A stretch of 21,167 nt of DNA from JBBRHF01 sp038223055. Its GTDB lineage: Bacteria > Actinomycetota > Actinomycetes > JACCUZ01. Position numbers and translations under genes: made by a program. The notes under the pieces were generated by a model that worked only from the letters and a program-made list of their open reading frames with translations, had not been told where the DNA came from and did no database searches. Below are positions 6,752 to 14,470 of the stretch, piece after piece. Position 1 is the stretch's first letter, and every line of letters starts with the position of its first letter. The stretch covers positions 1 through 21,167 of the forward strand of contig JBBRHF010000064.1 in assembly GCA_038223055.1 (NCBI GenBank), read 5' to 3'.

Positions 6752-7579
6752 TCAGGCCCCCCGCTGGATCGCCTCGCACACCGCCACGCCCTCACGGGCG
6801 CCCAGCACGACCGCGTCCGCACACTGGGCCACCCACCCGGCCACGCCCCTCGCGCCACCCTCGGCATAGCGGCGGGCGCCCGCCAGGTAGGCCTCGCGGC
6901 CGAGCTCGGCATGCCCGACCTCGGGGCACGAGAGCCCACCGGGGTCCAAGCCGCGGTCCACGAGGGTCAACCGTTCCGCTGCCCGGGCCACCACGCCGTC
7001 GGCCGGGGCGAACGCCTCGATCGTGAGTAGCTCGCCGTGGACGACGGCCGCCACGACGAGCGCGGGCACGCGGGTAGGGGAGGTCAACAGGGCCGCGAGA
7101 GCGCCGAGCCGCGCCGACACGGCTGGGTCGGTCCGCGGCCGGCCCAGCTCCTCGGGCGGGACCAGGCCCACCGCTGCCAGCGCGTGCAGGCGGGCCAGGG
7201 CCTGCAACGGGGCGTGGCGCCAGGTCTGCGTCAGCGCGCCGAGCTCCGCAGCGGCCCGCAGCGCCCCCTGCAGGACGGCATCGTCGAGGACAGGGTCCCG
7301 CGCCGAGCTGGCTTCCTCCCCCGTTGCCGTGGAGGTCGCGCCGTCTGCGGGCGCGCGTACGGCTCGGCGTACGGCGTCGAGTGGCACCGACGCGCCCTCC
7401 AGGGCGGCCGATGCTCGGGCGCCGCGCAAGGCCGACTCACCTGCCACCTTGGCCGCTGACCGGCGCAGCACCCGGTGCCCCCGCAGGCCGTCGACGGCGG
7501 CGCGGGCCCGCTCGACCGCGTCGGGAACACCCGGCAGGTCGGCGACCGCCGCCAGCGGATCGGGGCGGAGACCAGGCAC
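6752..7579 (-). CDS. Fic/DOC-like protein with degenerate active site
   Basis: This 275-residue protein resembles a conserved actinobacterial family found beside acs and often annotated as oxidoreductase. Active Fic enzymes transfer AMP or other groups to proteins through an HPFxxGNGR loop. The sequence shows SAALEGA at 57-63, which fits the Fic inhibitory motif (S/T)xxxE(G/N), a helical core, and HGELLTIEAFAPADGVVARA at 181-200 where the active loop would lie. There the catalytic His is replaced (EAF) and the GNGR part reads ADGVVAR. The start is GTG 7579: homologues begin near here, and a TAGTGT box lies 7 nt before it with no ribosome binding site. The long frame continuing upstream is an antisense shadow of acs. 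Activity as an AMP transferase is doubtful. Confidence 0.75.
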   Translation of the reverse strand: MPGLRPDPLAAVADLPGVPDAVERARAAVDGLRGHRVLRRSAAKVAGESALRGARASAALEGASVPLDAVRRAVRAPADGATSTATGEEASSARDPVLDDAVLQGALRAAAELGALTQTWRHAPLQALARLHALAAVGLVPPEELGRPRTDPAVSARLGALAALLTSPTRVPALVVAAVVHGELLTIEAFAPADGVVARAAERLTLVDRGLDPGGLSCPEVGHAELGREAYLAGARRYAEGGARGVAGWVAQCADAVVLGAREGVAVCEAIQRGA

Positions 7580-7586
7580 GAGGGGG

Positions 7587-7592
7587 ACACTA
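7587..7592 (-). promoter_or_regulatory. Predicted -10 box for leaderless transcription of the Fic-like gene
   Basis: TAGTGT on the minus strand stands 7 nt before the GTG start. It lies in CGACTAGTGTCC, a 12-bp string found again before the methyltransferase gene. No clear -35 is seen. Confidence 0.4.
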
Positions 7593-7738
7593 GTCGTCGG
7601 CCCGCGGCGGTCCCGGTCGGCGCAGTCGCCGGTCGGCGGTACGGTGCCTTCGAGCGCAACGCCAGCCCTCCCCACGCGACCATGTGCGTCCTCGTGGCTC
7701 GGTGAGGGTGGACACGACACGACACGGAGGAGACCACG

Positions 7739-9697
7739 GTGAGCAACGAAGGCCTGTCCAACCTGCTGCACGAGGAACGACGCTTCCCGCCGAGCGAGGA
7801 GTTCGCGGCGGCGGCCGTCGGAAAGGCCGAGCTCTACGACCAGGCCGACGCCGACCGGCTCGGCTTCTGGGCCGAGCAGGCCAGCCACCTGGACTGGGAC
7901 ACCGAGTGGACCGAGGTGCTCGACTGGAAGCCCCCGTTCGCGAAGTGGTTCGTCGGCGGCAAGCTCAACGTCGCGGTTAACTGCGTCGACCGCCACGTCG
8001 CGGCCGGCAACGGCGCGCGGGTGGCGCTGCACTGGGAGGGTGAGCCCGAGGGCGAGTCGCGCACCATCACCTACGCCGAGCTCAAGGACGAGGTGTGCAA
8101 GGCCGCCAACGCGCTGACCGAGCTCGGCGTCACGGTCGGGGACCGCGTCATGATCTACCTGCCGATGATCCCGGAGGCCGTGATCTCGATGCTGGCCTGC
8201 GCCCGCATCGGAGCGCCGCACTCGGTCGTCTTCGGTGGCTTCTCGGCCGACGCGCTGCGCTCGCGGATCGAGGACGCCCAGGCCAGGCTGGTCATCACCT
8301 CCGACGGCGGCTACCGACGGGGCTCGGCGAGCGCGCTCAAGCCCGCGGTGGACGAGGCCGTGGCCGCATCCCCGGGCATCGAGCACGTGCTCGTCGTACG
8401 CCGGACCGGCCAGGACGTCGAGTGGACCCCGGACCGCGACGTGTGGTGGCACGACGTGGTCGACGCGGCGAGCACCGACCACGCGGCAGTGGCGCACGAC
8501 GCCGAGAACCCGCTGTTCATCCTCTACACCTCGGGCACGACCGGAAAGCCCAAGGGCATCCTGCACACCACCGGGGGATATCTCACCCAGGTCGCCTACA
8601 CCCACCGGGTCGTCTTCGACCTCAAGCCGGAGACCGACGTCTTCTGGTGCACCGCCGACATCGGCTGGGTCACCGGCCACAGCTACATCGTCTACGGCCC
8701 GCTGGCCAACGGCGCCACCCAGGTGATGTACGAAGGCACGCCGGACACGCCGCACAAGGGCCGCATCTGGGAGGTCGCCGCCACATACGGCGTCACCATC
8801 CTCTACACCGCGCCCACCCTCATCCGCACCATGATGAAGTGGGGCGAGGAACTGCCGAACCAGCACGACCTGTCCGCGCTGCGGGTGCTCGGCTCGGTCG
8901 GTGAGCCGATCAACCCCGAGGCGTGGATGTGGTACCGACGGGTCATCGGCAAGGAAGTCACACCGATCGTCGACACGTGGTGGCAGACCGAGACCGGCGC
9001 CATCATGATCAGCCCGCTGCCCGGCGTGACGGCCTCGAAACCCGGCTCGGCGATGCGCCCGCTGCCCGGCATCGGCGCGGACGTCGTCGACGACCAGGCC
9101 AACCCGGTGCCCAACGGCGGCGGCGGCTTCCTGGTGCTGACCGAGCCGTGGCCCTCGATGTTGCGCGGCATCTGGGGTGACGACGAGCGCTACCAGGAGA
9201 CCTACTGGTCCCGGTTCGAGGGCCTCTACTTCGCCGGCGACGGGGCCAAGAAGGACGAAGACGGCGACCTATGGCTGCTCGGGCGGGTCGATGACGTGAT
9301 GCTGGTCTCGGGACACAACATCTCGACCACCGAGGTGGAGTCCGCACTCGTGTCCCACCCGACCGTCGCCGAGGCTGCGGTCGTGGGCGCCAGTGACCCG
9401 ACGACCGGGCAGGGCATCGTCGCCTTTGTCATTCTGCGCGGCGACGCCGTCGACGACGGGGACAAGACCGTGCAGCAGCTGCGCCAGCACGTGTCCACGG
9501 CGCTGGGTCCGATCGCCAAGCCACGTCAGATCCTCGTCGTGCAGGAGCTGCCCAAGACCCGGTCCGGGAAGATCATGCGCCGCCTGCTCAAGGACGTCGC
9601 GGAGCACCGGGAGATGGGCGATGTCACCACGCTGGCCGACCCGACGGTGATGGGCCTCATTGGCAAGGGCCTCGAGAAGGGCGCCGGGGACGAGTAG
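7739..9697 (+). CDS. acs: Acetyl-CoA synthetase (AMP-forming)
   Basis: This 652-residue cytoplasmic enzyme activates acetate with ATP and CoA, through acetyl-AMP, to acetyl-CoA. The length is that of the family. The N-terminal domain is typical, with LGFWAEQASHLDWDTEW and KWFVGGKLNVAVNCVDRH. Adenylation motifs are the P-loop YTSGTTGKPKG at 263-273, the IGWVTGHSYIVYGPL region, and DTWWQTETG at 412-420. The C-terminal RSGKIMRR carries Lys611, the residue acetylated for regulation in this family. The GTG start at 7739 follows GGAGG (7726-7730) by 8 nt. It is divergent from the Fic-like gene with a 159-bp shared gap that holds a possible TACGGT -10 box near 7639. The restriction-modification pair follows downstream in the opposite orientation. 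Confidence 0.97.
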   Translation: MSNEGLSNLLHEERRFPPSEEFAAAAVGKAELYDQADADRLGFWAEQASHLDWDTEWTEVLDWKPPFAKWFVGGKLNVAVNCVDRHVAAGNGARVALHWEGEPEGESRTITYAELKDEVCKAANALTELGVTVGDRVMIYLPMIPEAVISMLACARIGAPHSVVFGGFSADALRSRIEDAQARLVITSDGGYRRGSASALKPAVDEAVAASPGIEHVLVVRRTGQDVEWTPDRDVWWHDVVDAASTDHAAVAHDAENPLFILYTSGTTGKPKGILHTTGGYLTQVAYTHRVVFDLKPETDVFWCTADIGWVTGHSYIVYGPLANGATQVMYEGTPDTPHKGRIWEVAATYGVTILYTAPTLIRTMMKWGEELPNQHDLSALRVLGSVGEPINPEAWMWYRRVIGKEVTPIVDTWWQTETGAIMISPLPGVTASKPGSAMRPLPGIGADVVDDQANPVPNGGGGFLVLTEPWPSMLRGIWGDDERYQETYWSRFEGLYFAGDGAKKDEDGDLWLLGRVDDVMLVSGHNISTTEVESALVSHPTVAEAAVVGASDPTTGQGIVAFVILRGDAVDDGDKTVQQLRQHVSTALGPIAKPRQILVVQELPKTRSGKIMRRLLKDVAEHREMGDVTTLADPTVMGLIGKGLEKGAGDE

Positions 9698-9796
9698 GGC
9701 CCAGGCGCCGCCAGCAATAAGCCGGGCAGCGACGCCCCGGTCCGCGTGCCCACCAACAGCGCGCGCGGGCCGGGCCGATTCTCGACGACTACGCGA

Positions 9797-10903
9797 CTAG
9801 TGCACCTGCGCCAGACCGAGGAGAGACGGAAAGGGCGCCACGCTCAGCATCTCGGGCAACGTGCCGAGGGTAAAGACGCGACCGTCAGTGTCGCGCAGGA
9901 CCGGGCCGAGCGTGTCGTTGACACGAGCCCAGCCAATGCCACCGAGGACACCGAGAAGCGGGATTCCGCCGAGTCGAATGGCCTCGTCGCGGAGCCGCTC
10001 AAAGCGGAGGGCCTTGTCGCGAGCCGTGCCGCCATCGTTAGCGCCCTTGCACTCCAGCAGGGCGCGGAGGGCGCCCGAGTCATCGAAGACCACGAAGTCC
10101 GGCGCGGGCGCAACTCGGACCTCGAACCGTTCGGCGATCTCACCCTGATTGTGTGAGCCGGTACGGATGTAGGGAACACGCCCTTCCTGGAAGAGCGCCT
10201 CCACGGCGTCCTCGATGAGGTCCCCGCGTTTCGTCGACGTCGCGTCGAGGACCTGGCGGTAAGCGCCGCCATAGTGGCGCTGATGGAGGAACGCCGAGTA
10301 AGGCGCTCCCTCGTTGGCGTATGTCTGCACAGTCGCCCAGCCGTGCTCCGTGTCTGGCTTGTCTTGCTTACTCTTCACGTCTCCCAGCGGCTCGCCGAAG
10401 AGCGTGCTGTCCATGATGCGGGTCAAAGTCTCGGCAGCGACCCTTACCTGAGCCTCCGTTGCAGCCGTCCCGCGACGTTCCATGGATTCGACTTTCCCGG
10501 ACGACAACGGCGCGAGGCCCAAAGGCTGGCCGGCGAGCGTCGTCGAGTGCGCGAACTCCCCCGATGTGAGGCCCATGATTGTTCGGAAGACCAGGAGAGT
10601 CCGTGGGTCGGCCGCGATTGCGGCTGCGAGCGTTTCGGTCTCTACATCACGAAAAGCGTCCGTCGCCGCTGAGGCGGCGACATAGACCTCGTCGAAGTAT
10701 GGGCGCTCATAGAACGGAGCCTCGTGAACATAGGCGAAGTCCGGGGCCAGGTGCGGGACGTAGGAGATCCGAGCGATCGCCGCGAAGATTCCCTGATGCT
10801 CAGCCGTTCCGTGATTCTGCGGGATGAGCCGGATCTGGGCGACCCGCTGGTCCCAGGATTGCGCGGTAGTGATCTTTGTGACCGTCTCGATTGTCGAGGA
10901 CAC
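9797..10903 (-). CDS. Predicted Type II restriction endonuclease (PD-(D/E)xK fold)
   Basis: This 368-residue protein has no family I recognise by name, but it has the marks of a restriction enzyme. Near residues 229-286 are GDLIEDAVEALFQEG, a helix with acidic residues, then PDF at 268-270 and LLECKG at 282-287. Together these form the PD...ExK nuclease site, with Asp269, Glu284 and Lys286. Residues about 106-165 (RTIMGLTSGEFAHSTTLAG, then SSGKVESMERRG) resemble an XRE-type helix-turn-helix. It follows the methyltransferase gene with one base between TAA and the GTG at 10903 and has no ribosome binding site, so translation is probably coupled. An alternative GTG at 10951 would overlap the methyltransferase by 47 bases. 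By eye it is less GC-rich than its neighbours, which fits horizontal transfer. The recognition site is unknown. Confidence 0.75.
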   Translation of the reverse strand: MSSTIETVTKITTAQSWDQRVAQIRLIPQNHGTAEHQGIFAAIARISYVPHLAPDFAYVHEAPFYERPYFDEVYVAASAATDAFRDVETETLAAAIAADPRTLLVFRTIMGLTSGEFAHSTTLAGQPLGLAPLSSGKVESMERRGTAATEAQVRVAAETLTRIMDSTLFGEPLGDVKSKQDKPDTEHGWATVQTYANEGAPYSAFLHQRHYGGAYRQVLDATSTKRGDLIEDAVEALFQEGRVPYIRTGSHNQGEIAERFEVRVAPAPDFVVFDDSGALRALLECKGANDGGTARDKALRFERLRDEAIRLGGIPLLGVLGGIGWARVNDTLGPVLRDTDGRVFTLGTLPEMLSVAPFPSLLGLAQVH

Positions 10904-10904
10904 G

Positions 10905-11828
10905 TTAGATCGCGTTGAGGAGAATGCCGGGCACGTCCTCAGCCTGATCACGGAGGATGCGGCTTCGCGCCTCCGTCACGAAGTCCTCGTGGATCTCGAA
11001 CCCGCCCGCGAGACGGCCGAGGCGACGCGCCACGACAACTGTCGTGCCTCCACCGGCGAACGGATCGAGAACCACGCCGCCCTCTGGGCTCGCAGCGCGG
11101 ATGAAGAATGACGCCAGTCCCTCCGGCATCGCGGCCGTGTGCGCTACGCCGCGATGCTGGTTGTAGGTCTGGGACACGCTCACCACGTTGCCCGGGTCAG
11201 CGCCGCCGAGCCGATAGGTCTTCGTCCGGTCTCGGCCGAATCCAGCCTCCGTATTCCGACGACCGAGAGTGTCACGGTTGCGGCGCGTGATCTCGGCGGC
11301 GTCAGCCTTGTAGGGGATCCGAACCGCGTCGAGGTCGAAGTGAGGGCGTGGCCCTCGGGCGAAGTGGTAGACATATTCGAAGGAGTCCTTCGTGCGCGGA
11401 CCGAAGCGTCCCGGAACGGCGTTCGGCTTCCCCCAAATGTAGGTCTCGATCCAGCGCCAGCCCATGCGCTGGAGGGCGAGGACAAGTTCGTAGACGTACG
11501 GGTGTCGCTGACCCCTCAGAGTTCCACGATTCGCGACCCGGTTCTTGATGTTGAGGATCAGGCTTCCGGTCTCGCTGGTCGTGTCGTACATCGCGCGAGC
11601 GAACGGAAGGAACCACTCGACGTACCTGTCCGGGTGGATGCGGCTATACGCCCGCGCATCAGCGTAGGGCGGGCTGGTGAAGTAGAGGTCCACAGAGCCG
11701 CCGGGCAGGCTCGGCAGCCAATCCGCTGCGTCGCCATGGGTCACGCCCTCCGCAATCACGCGCGACAGCGATGCGCGCGGGTCGTCCGGCGGCGCCGATG
11801 GCGGCAACGGGACCTGTCGGGCGCTCAT
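10905..11828 (-). CDS. Type II DNA methyltransferase, beta class, probably N4-cytosine
   Basis: This 307-residue S-adenosylmethionine-dependent DNA methylase is the protective half of the adjacent restriction system. Catalytic motif IV is YFTSPPY at 49-55 and comes before the AdoMet motif I LDPFAGGGTT at 254-263; this order defines the beta class. S-P-P-Y, in place of D-P-P-Y, favours N4-cytosine over N6-adenine methylation. The target recognition region is probably 130-235 (WGKPNAVPGRFGPRTKDSFE and on). The ATG at 11828 is preferred over a longer frame to 11861 because a TAGTGT box lies 8 nt before it, with no ribosome binding site. It comes first in the operon, which would let methylation be established before cutting. 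The base sequence cannot give its specificity. Confidence 0.88.
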   Translation of the reverse strand: MSARQVPLPPSAPPDDPRASLSRVIAEGVTHGDAADWLPSLPGGSVDLYFTSPPYADARAYSRIHPDRYVEWFLPFARAMYDTTSETGSLILNIKNRVANRGTLRGQRHPYVYELVLALQRMGWRWIETYIWGKPNAVPGRFGPRTKDSFEYVYHFARGPRPHFDLDAVRIPYKADAAEITRRNRDTLGRRNTEAGFGRDRTKTYRLGGADPGNVVSVSQTYNQHRGVAHTAAMPEGLASFFIRAASPEGGVVLDPFAGGGTTVVVARRLGRLAGGFEIHEDFVTEARSRILRDQAEDVPGILLNAI

Positions 11829-11836
11829 GTCGCCGG

Positions 11837-11842
11837 ACACTA
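11837..11842 (-). promoter_or_regulatory. Predicted -10 box for leaderless transcription of the R-M operon
   Basis: TAGTGT on the minus strand stands 8 nt before the methyltransferase ATG, within CGACTAGTGTCC. TTGAGA and TTGAGT stand upstream but at poor spacing for a -35. The box lies in a short gap divergent from the LLM oxidoreductase gene. Confidence 0.4.
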
Positions 11843-11937
11843 GTCGAGACCACCGACTCAACTCTCAAGGCGCTCCGCGTCTCGTCCCACACGATCTTGC
11901 CCCAGGCGGCGCCCGCACCGCCAGCGCTGCGAGCCGC

Positions 11938-11943
11938 TAGCGT
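11938..11943 (+). promoter_or_regulatory. Predicted -10 box for leaderless transcription of the LLM oxidoreductase gene
   Basis: TAGCGT stands 6 nt before the ATG at 11950, and no purine-rich ribosome binding site is present. Confidence 0.35.
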
Positions 11944-11949
11944 TCGGGC

Positions 11950-12864
11950 ATGCGGCTTGGAGTGGTCGTCCTGCCCGACCAGCGCTGGACCGAGGCGGCC
12001 TCGCGCTGGCGGGCGCTGGACGAGTGGGGCTTCCACACGGCGTGGACCTACGACCACCTGGCGTGGCGCACGCTAGCCGACGGCCCGTGGTTCGCGACGG
12101 TCCCCACGCTTTCCGCCGCCGCCCTCATGACCAGTCGGATCCGCCTCGGCGTCCTCGTCGCGTCGCCGAACTTCCGCCACCCGGTGCCTTTCGCCAAGGA
12201 GCTGATGAGCCTCGACGATCTGTCCGCGGGCCGGTTCGTGCTCGGCGTCGGCGCGGGCGGCACCGGGGTCGACGCCGAGGTGCTGGGCCAGGCCGCGCTC
12301 TCGCCGGCGGCGCGGGTGGCGCGCCTGGCCGAGTTCGTGGACCTGCTGGACCGGCTGCTGACCGGGCCGAGCACGACGTACGCCGGGGAGTGGTACACCG
12401 CCGTCGACGCCCGGATGATCCCCGGCTGCGTGCAGCGGCCGCGGCTGCCATTCGTCGTAGCCGCCAACGGACCCAAGGCGATGGGTGTGGCGGCCCGCCA
12501 CGGCCAGGGCTGGGTGACCACGGGCCCGACGGGGCCCGAGGACGGTGAGCGGGTGTGGTGGCGCGGCGTTGGCGCAGTCGCCGCCCGGATGGACGACGTG
12601 CTCGCCGAGGTCGAGTCCTCCGGGGGCCGCAGCGCCGGGCAGCTCGAGCGCTACCTCAGCGTCGACGGATCGGGCGCCCTCGGGCTGTCCTCGATCGAGC
12701 ACCTGCGCGACGTGCTCGGGCGGGCCGACCAGGCCGGTTTCGACGAGGTGGTGGTGCACTGGCCGCGCGCCGACGGGGTCTACGCCGGGGACGAGGGCAT
12801 CCTCGAGCGGGTCGCGGCCGAGGTGCTGCCGGAACTGTCCGCACCGTCGAGTTCCCGTGCGTGA
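11950..12864 (+). CDS. LLM-class flavin/F420-dependent oxidoreductase
   Basis: This 304-residue protein of the luciferase-like monooxygenase superfamily is a TIM-barrel enzyme using FMN or coenzyme F420. The substrate is unknown. Family marks are the opening strand MRLGVVVLPDQRW, EWGFHTAWTYDHLAWR at 29-44, the barrel segment TSRIRLGVLVASPNFRHPVPFAKE at 61-84, DDLSAGRFVLGVGAGG at 89-104, and PFVVAANGPKAMGVAARHGQGWVTTG at 167-192. The closing part LRDVLGRADQAGFDEVVVHWP is also typical. Actinobacteria commonly use F420 with this group, but the cofactor is inference. The start codon lies 6 nt from a TAGCGT box. The last 8 bases overlap the start of an antiporter stump. Confidence 0.88.
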   Translation: MRLGVVVLPDQRWTEAASRWRALDEWGFHTAWTYDHLAWRTLADGPWFATVPTLSAAALMTSRIRLGVLVASPNFRHPVPFAKELMSLDDLSAGRFVLGVGAGGTGVDAEVLGQAALSPAARVARLAEFVDLLDRLLTGPSTTYAGEWYTAVDARMIPGCVQRPRLPFVVAANGPKAMGVAARHGQGWVTTGPTGPEDGERVWWRGVGAVAARMDDVLAEVESSGGRSAGQLERYLSVDGSGALGLSSIEHLRDVLGRADQAGFDEVVVHWPRADGVYAGDEGILERVAAEVLPELSAPSSSRA

Positions 12865-13012
12865 CACGGAACCCTTCGCCCTGCTGGTGCTGTTCACGTC
12901 CGCCGCAGGCCTGCTCTCGGTGTTCTTCAACCGACTCAGCGAGCGCACCCAGATCCCCGCGCCGGCCATGTTCCTCGCGGCCGCCGCCGTCGCCGTACAA
13001 GTGGTGCCGGAC
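12857..13012 (+). pseudogene. N-terminal stump of a cation/proton antiporter (CPA1/NhaP-like)
   Basis: From GTG 12857 the frame reads EPFALLVLFTSAAGLLSVFF, then NRLSERTQIPAPAMFL and a hydrophobic AAAAVAVQVVPD. This matches the first membrane helices of CPA1-type antiporters, which have about 10-12 helices and several hundred residues. After residue 52 the sequence turns abruptly into Arg/Pro-rich nonsense, and the next gene starts 131 bases later, so most of the gene is gone. As far as I recall, an intact antiporter gene is found near acs in Streptomyces. The overlap with the LLM gene shows the two were once coupled. Confidence 0.65.
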
Positions 13013-13143
13013 CATAACGGGGCACGTCCCGGCAGCCGTCGCGCGGCCCGGACGTGTGCCTGGCCGGCGCGAGGGGGCAGACTGGCCGCCGAGCCGTATC
13101 CACACGTCGCGGCCAGCCATCGCCCAGCACGGAGGGACCCCGC

Positions 13144-13557
13144 ATGTCATCGGAGCAGGAGCCGACGCTCGGCGCGCTGTTCGCCAACGCCAGCCGTGAC
13201 CTATCCACACTGGTGCACAACGAGATCGAGCTGGCCAAGAGCGAGCTCCGGCGCGACGCCAAGGCCGGCGCCATGGGCGGTGCGATGTTCGGCGCCGCCG
13301 GCTTCCTCGGTGTGCTGGCGGTCGTGCTGCTCTCGATCGCCGCCGCCGAGGGTCTCACCGCTGCTGGGCTGCCCCGGGCCTTGGGCTACCTCGTGGTCGC
13401 CGTGGTCTACCTCGTGGTCGCCGGTGTCCTGGCCCTCGTCGGGAAGAAGGCCATCGCGAAGGTCGGGCCGCCGCAGCGCGCCATCGCCACGAGCAAGGAG
13501 ACGGCCGCCTACCTCAAGGCGCGGCGGGCGAATGCCGAGATCCCGACCCACACCTGA
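13144..13557 (+). CDS. Phage-holin-family (Holin-X/DUF1469-like) membrane protein
   Basis: This 137-residue protein resembles a small, widespread actinobacterial membrane family; its role is unknown and the holin name is only a family label. The N-terminal part is amphipathic and typical: LGALFANASRDLSTLVHNEI followed by ELAKSELRRDAKAG. Two membrane helices follow, roughly residues 46-70 and 80-100 (RALGYLVVAVVYLVVAGVLA). The charged tail (KETAAYLKARRANAE) is cytoplasmic by the usual topology. The ATG at 13144 follows GGAGG (13131-13135) by 8 nt. It is the first intact gene after the antiporter stump and overlaps the hydrolase gene by 26 bases. Confidence 0.85.
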   Translation: MSSEQEPTLGALFANASRDLSTLVHNEIELAKSELRRDAKAGAMGGAMFGAAGFLGVLAVVLLSIAAAEGLTAAGLPRALGYLVVAVVYLVVAGVLALVGKKAIAKVGPPQRAIATSKETAAYLKARRANAEIPTHT

Positions 13558-14470
13558 CGCTGCCTCGACCCGGGTCGCCGGGCCATGGGAACACCGGATG
13601 GTCGCGGCCAACGGTGCCCGGTTCCACGTCGCCGTCACGGGAGACGGCCCGCTGGTCCTGCTCGTGCACGGCTTCCCTGAGTTCTGGTGGGCCTGGCGGC
13701 ACCAGATGGTCCCCCTCGCGGCGAGCGGATACCGTGCCGCAGCGATGGACCTGCGCGGCTACGGCGGCAGCGACAAGCCGCCGCGCGGCTACGACCCGTT
13801 CACCCTCGCCGCCGATGTCGCCGGCGTGATCCGCTCCCTGGGCGCCCGCGACGCCGTGGTGGTCGGCCACGGGTGGGGCGGCCTGGCCGCGTGGACGGTG
13901 GCGACCCTGCATCCGGAGCAGGTTCGTGGCATCGCCGCCGTGTCCATGCCCCACCCCCGCCGGCTGCGCGCCGCGCACCTCACCGACCTGACCCAGCTGC
14001 GGGCCAGCCGCCACATCCTCGGTTTCCAACGACCGCTCCGCCCGGAGCGGGCGCTGGTCGCCCGTGACGGCGCCCTGGTCGGCCGGCTGCTGCGGCACTG
14101 GTCGGCACCGGGCTGGCCCGATCCCGACAGCGAGCACCGCTACCGCCAGGCCATCCAGATCGCCGGTGTCGCGCACAGCTCGCTGGAGGCCTTCCGCTGG
14201 GCCGCACGCTCGCTGCCCCGCCCGGACGGCATCCGGTTCGCCAAGCGGATGAAGGCCCCGGTGCGGGTGCCCACCCTGCACGTTCACGGTGCCAGCGACC
14301 AAGCGCTGCTCGCGCGCAGCGCGCAAGGGTCCGGGCGCTACGTGGACGCGGCCTACCACTGGCACCTGCTGCCCGGGATCGGGCACTTCCCGCACGAGGA
14401 GGACCCCACCGCCTTCACCAATGTGCTGCTCGAGTGGCTCAGCTCCTCAGCCCTGGCTGCCACCCGATGA
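13532..14470 (+). CDS. Alpha/beta-hydrolase fold protein lacking the nucleophile residue
   Basis: This 312-residue protein resembles epoxide hydrolases and haloalkane dehalogenases. The fold marks are clear: oxyanion HGFPEFWWAWRHQ at 46-58, DLRGYGGSDKPP at 73-84, a cap domain (about 140-240), the acid residue in HGASDQ (Asp256), and the catalytic His in GIGHFPHEEDP (His285). At the nucleophile elbow, however, it reads VGHGWGG at 111-117. Gly114 (codon GGG at 13871) stands where Asp (epoxide hydrolase type) or Ser (esterase type) is required. The ATG at 13532 is chosen because homologues include the PGPWxHR segment seen at 17-22; ATG 13598 would remove it. It overlaps the Holin-X gene by 26 bases and the next gene by 4. 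Ordinary hydrolase activity is doubtful. Confidence 0.88.
   Translation: MPRSRPTPDAASTRVAGPWEHRMVAANGARFHVAVTGDGPLVLLVHGFPEFWWAWRHQMVPLAASGYRAAAMDLRGYGGSDKPPRGYDPFTLAADVAGVIRSLGARDAVVVGHGWGGLAAWTVATLHPEQVRGIAAVSMPHPRRLRAAHLTDLTQLRASRHILGFQRPLRPERALVARDGALVGRLLRHWSAPGWPDPDSEHRYRQAIQIAGVAHSSLEAFRWAARSLPRPDGIRFAKRMKAPVRVPTLHVHGASDQALLARSAQGSGRYVDAAYHWHLLPGIGHFPHEEDPTAFTNVLLEWLSSSALAATR

Noticed and set aside
6752..8866. 704-codon minus-strand frame spanning the Fic-like gene and acs
   Set aside because: The part beyond about 7579 is the antisense of acs, whose plus-strand motifs are unambiguous. Only the C-terminal 275 codons are a gene.
13144..13557. Holin-family protein as evidence of a prophage
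   Set aside because: The family is a chromosomal actinobacterial membrane protein group despite its name, and no phage genes are near it.
12545..14470. 641-codon plus-strand frame from inside the LLM gene to the end of the hydrolase
   Set aside because: It joins an out-of-frame part of the LLM gene, the antiporter stump, an antisense-like Arg/Pro-rich stretch over the Holin-X gene, and the true hydrolase by GC bias alone. It is not one protein.
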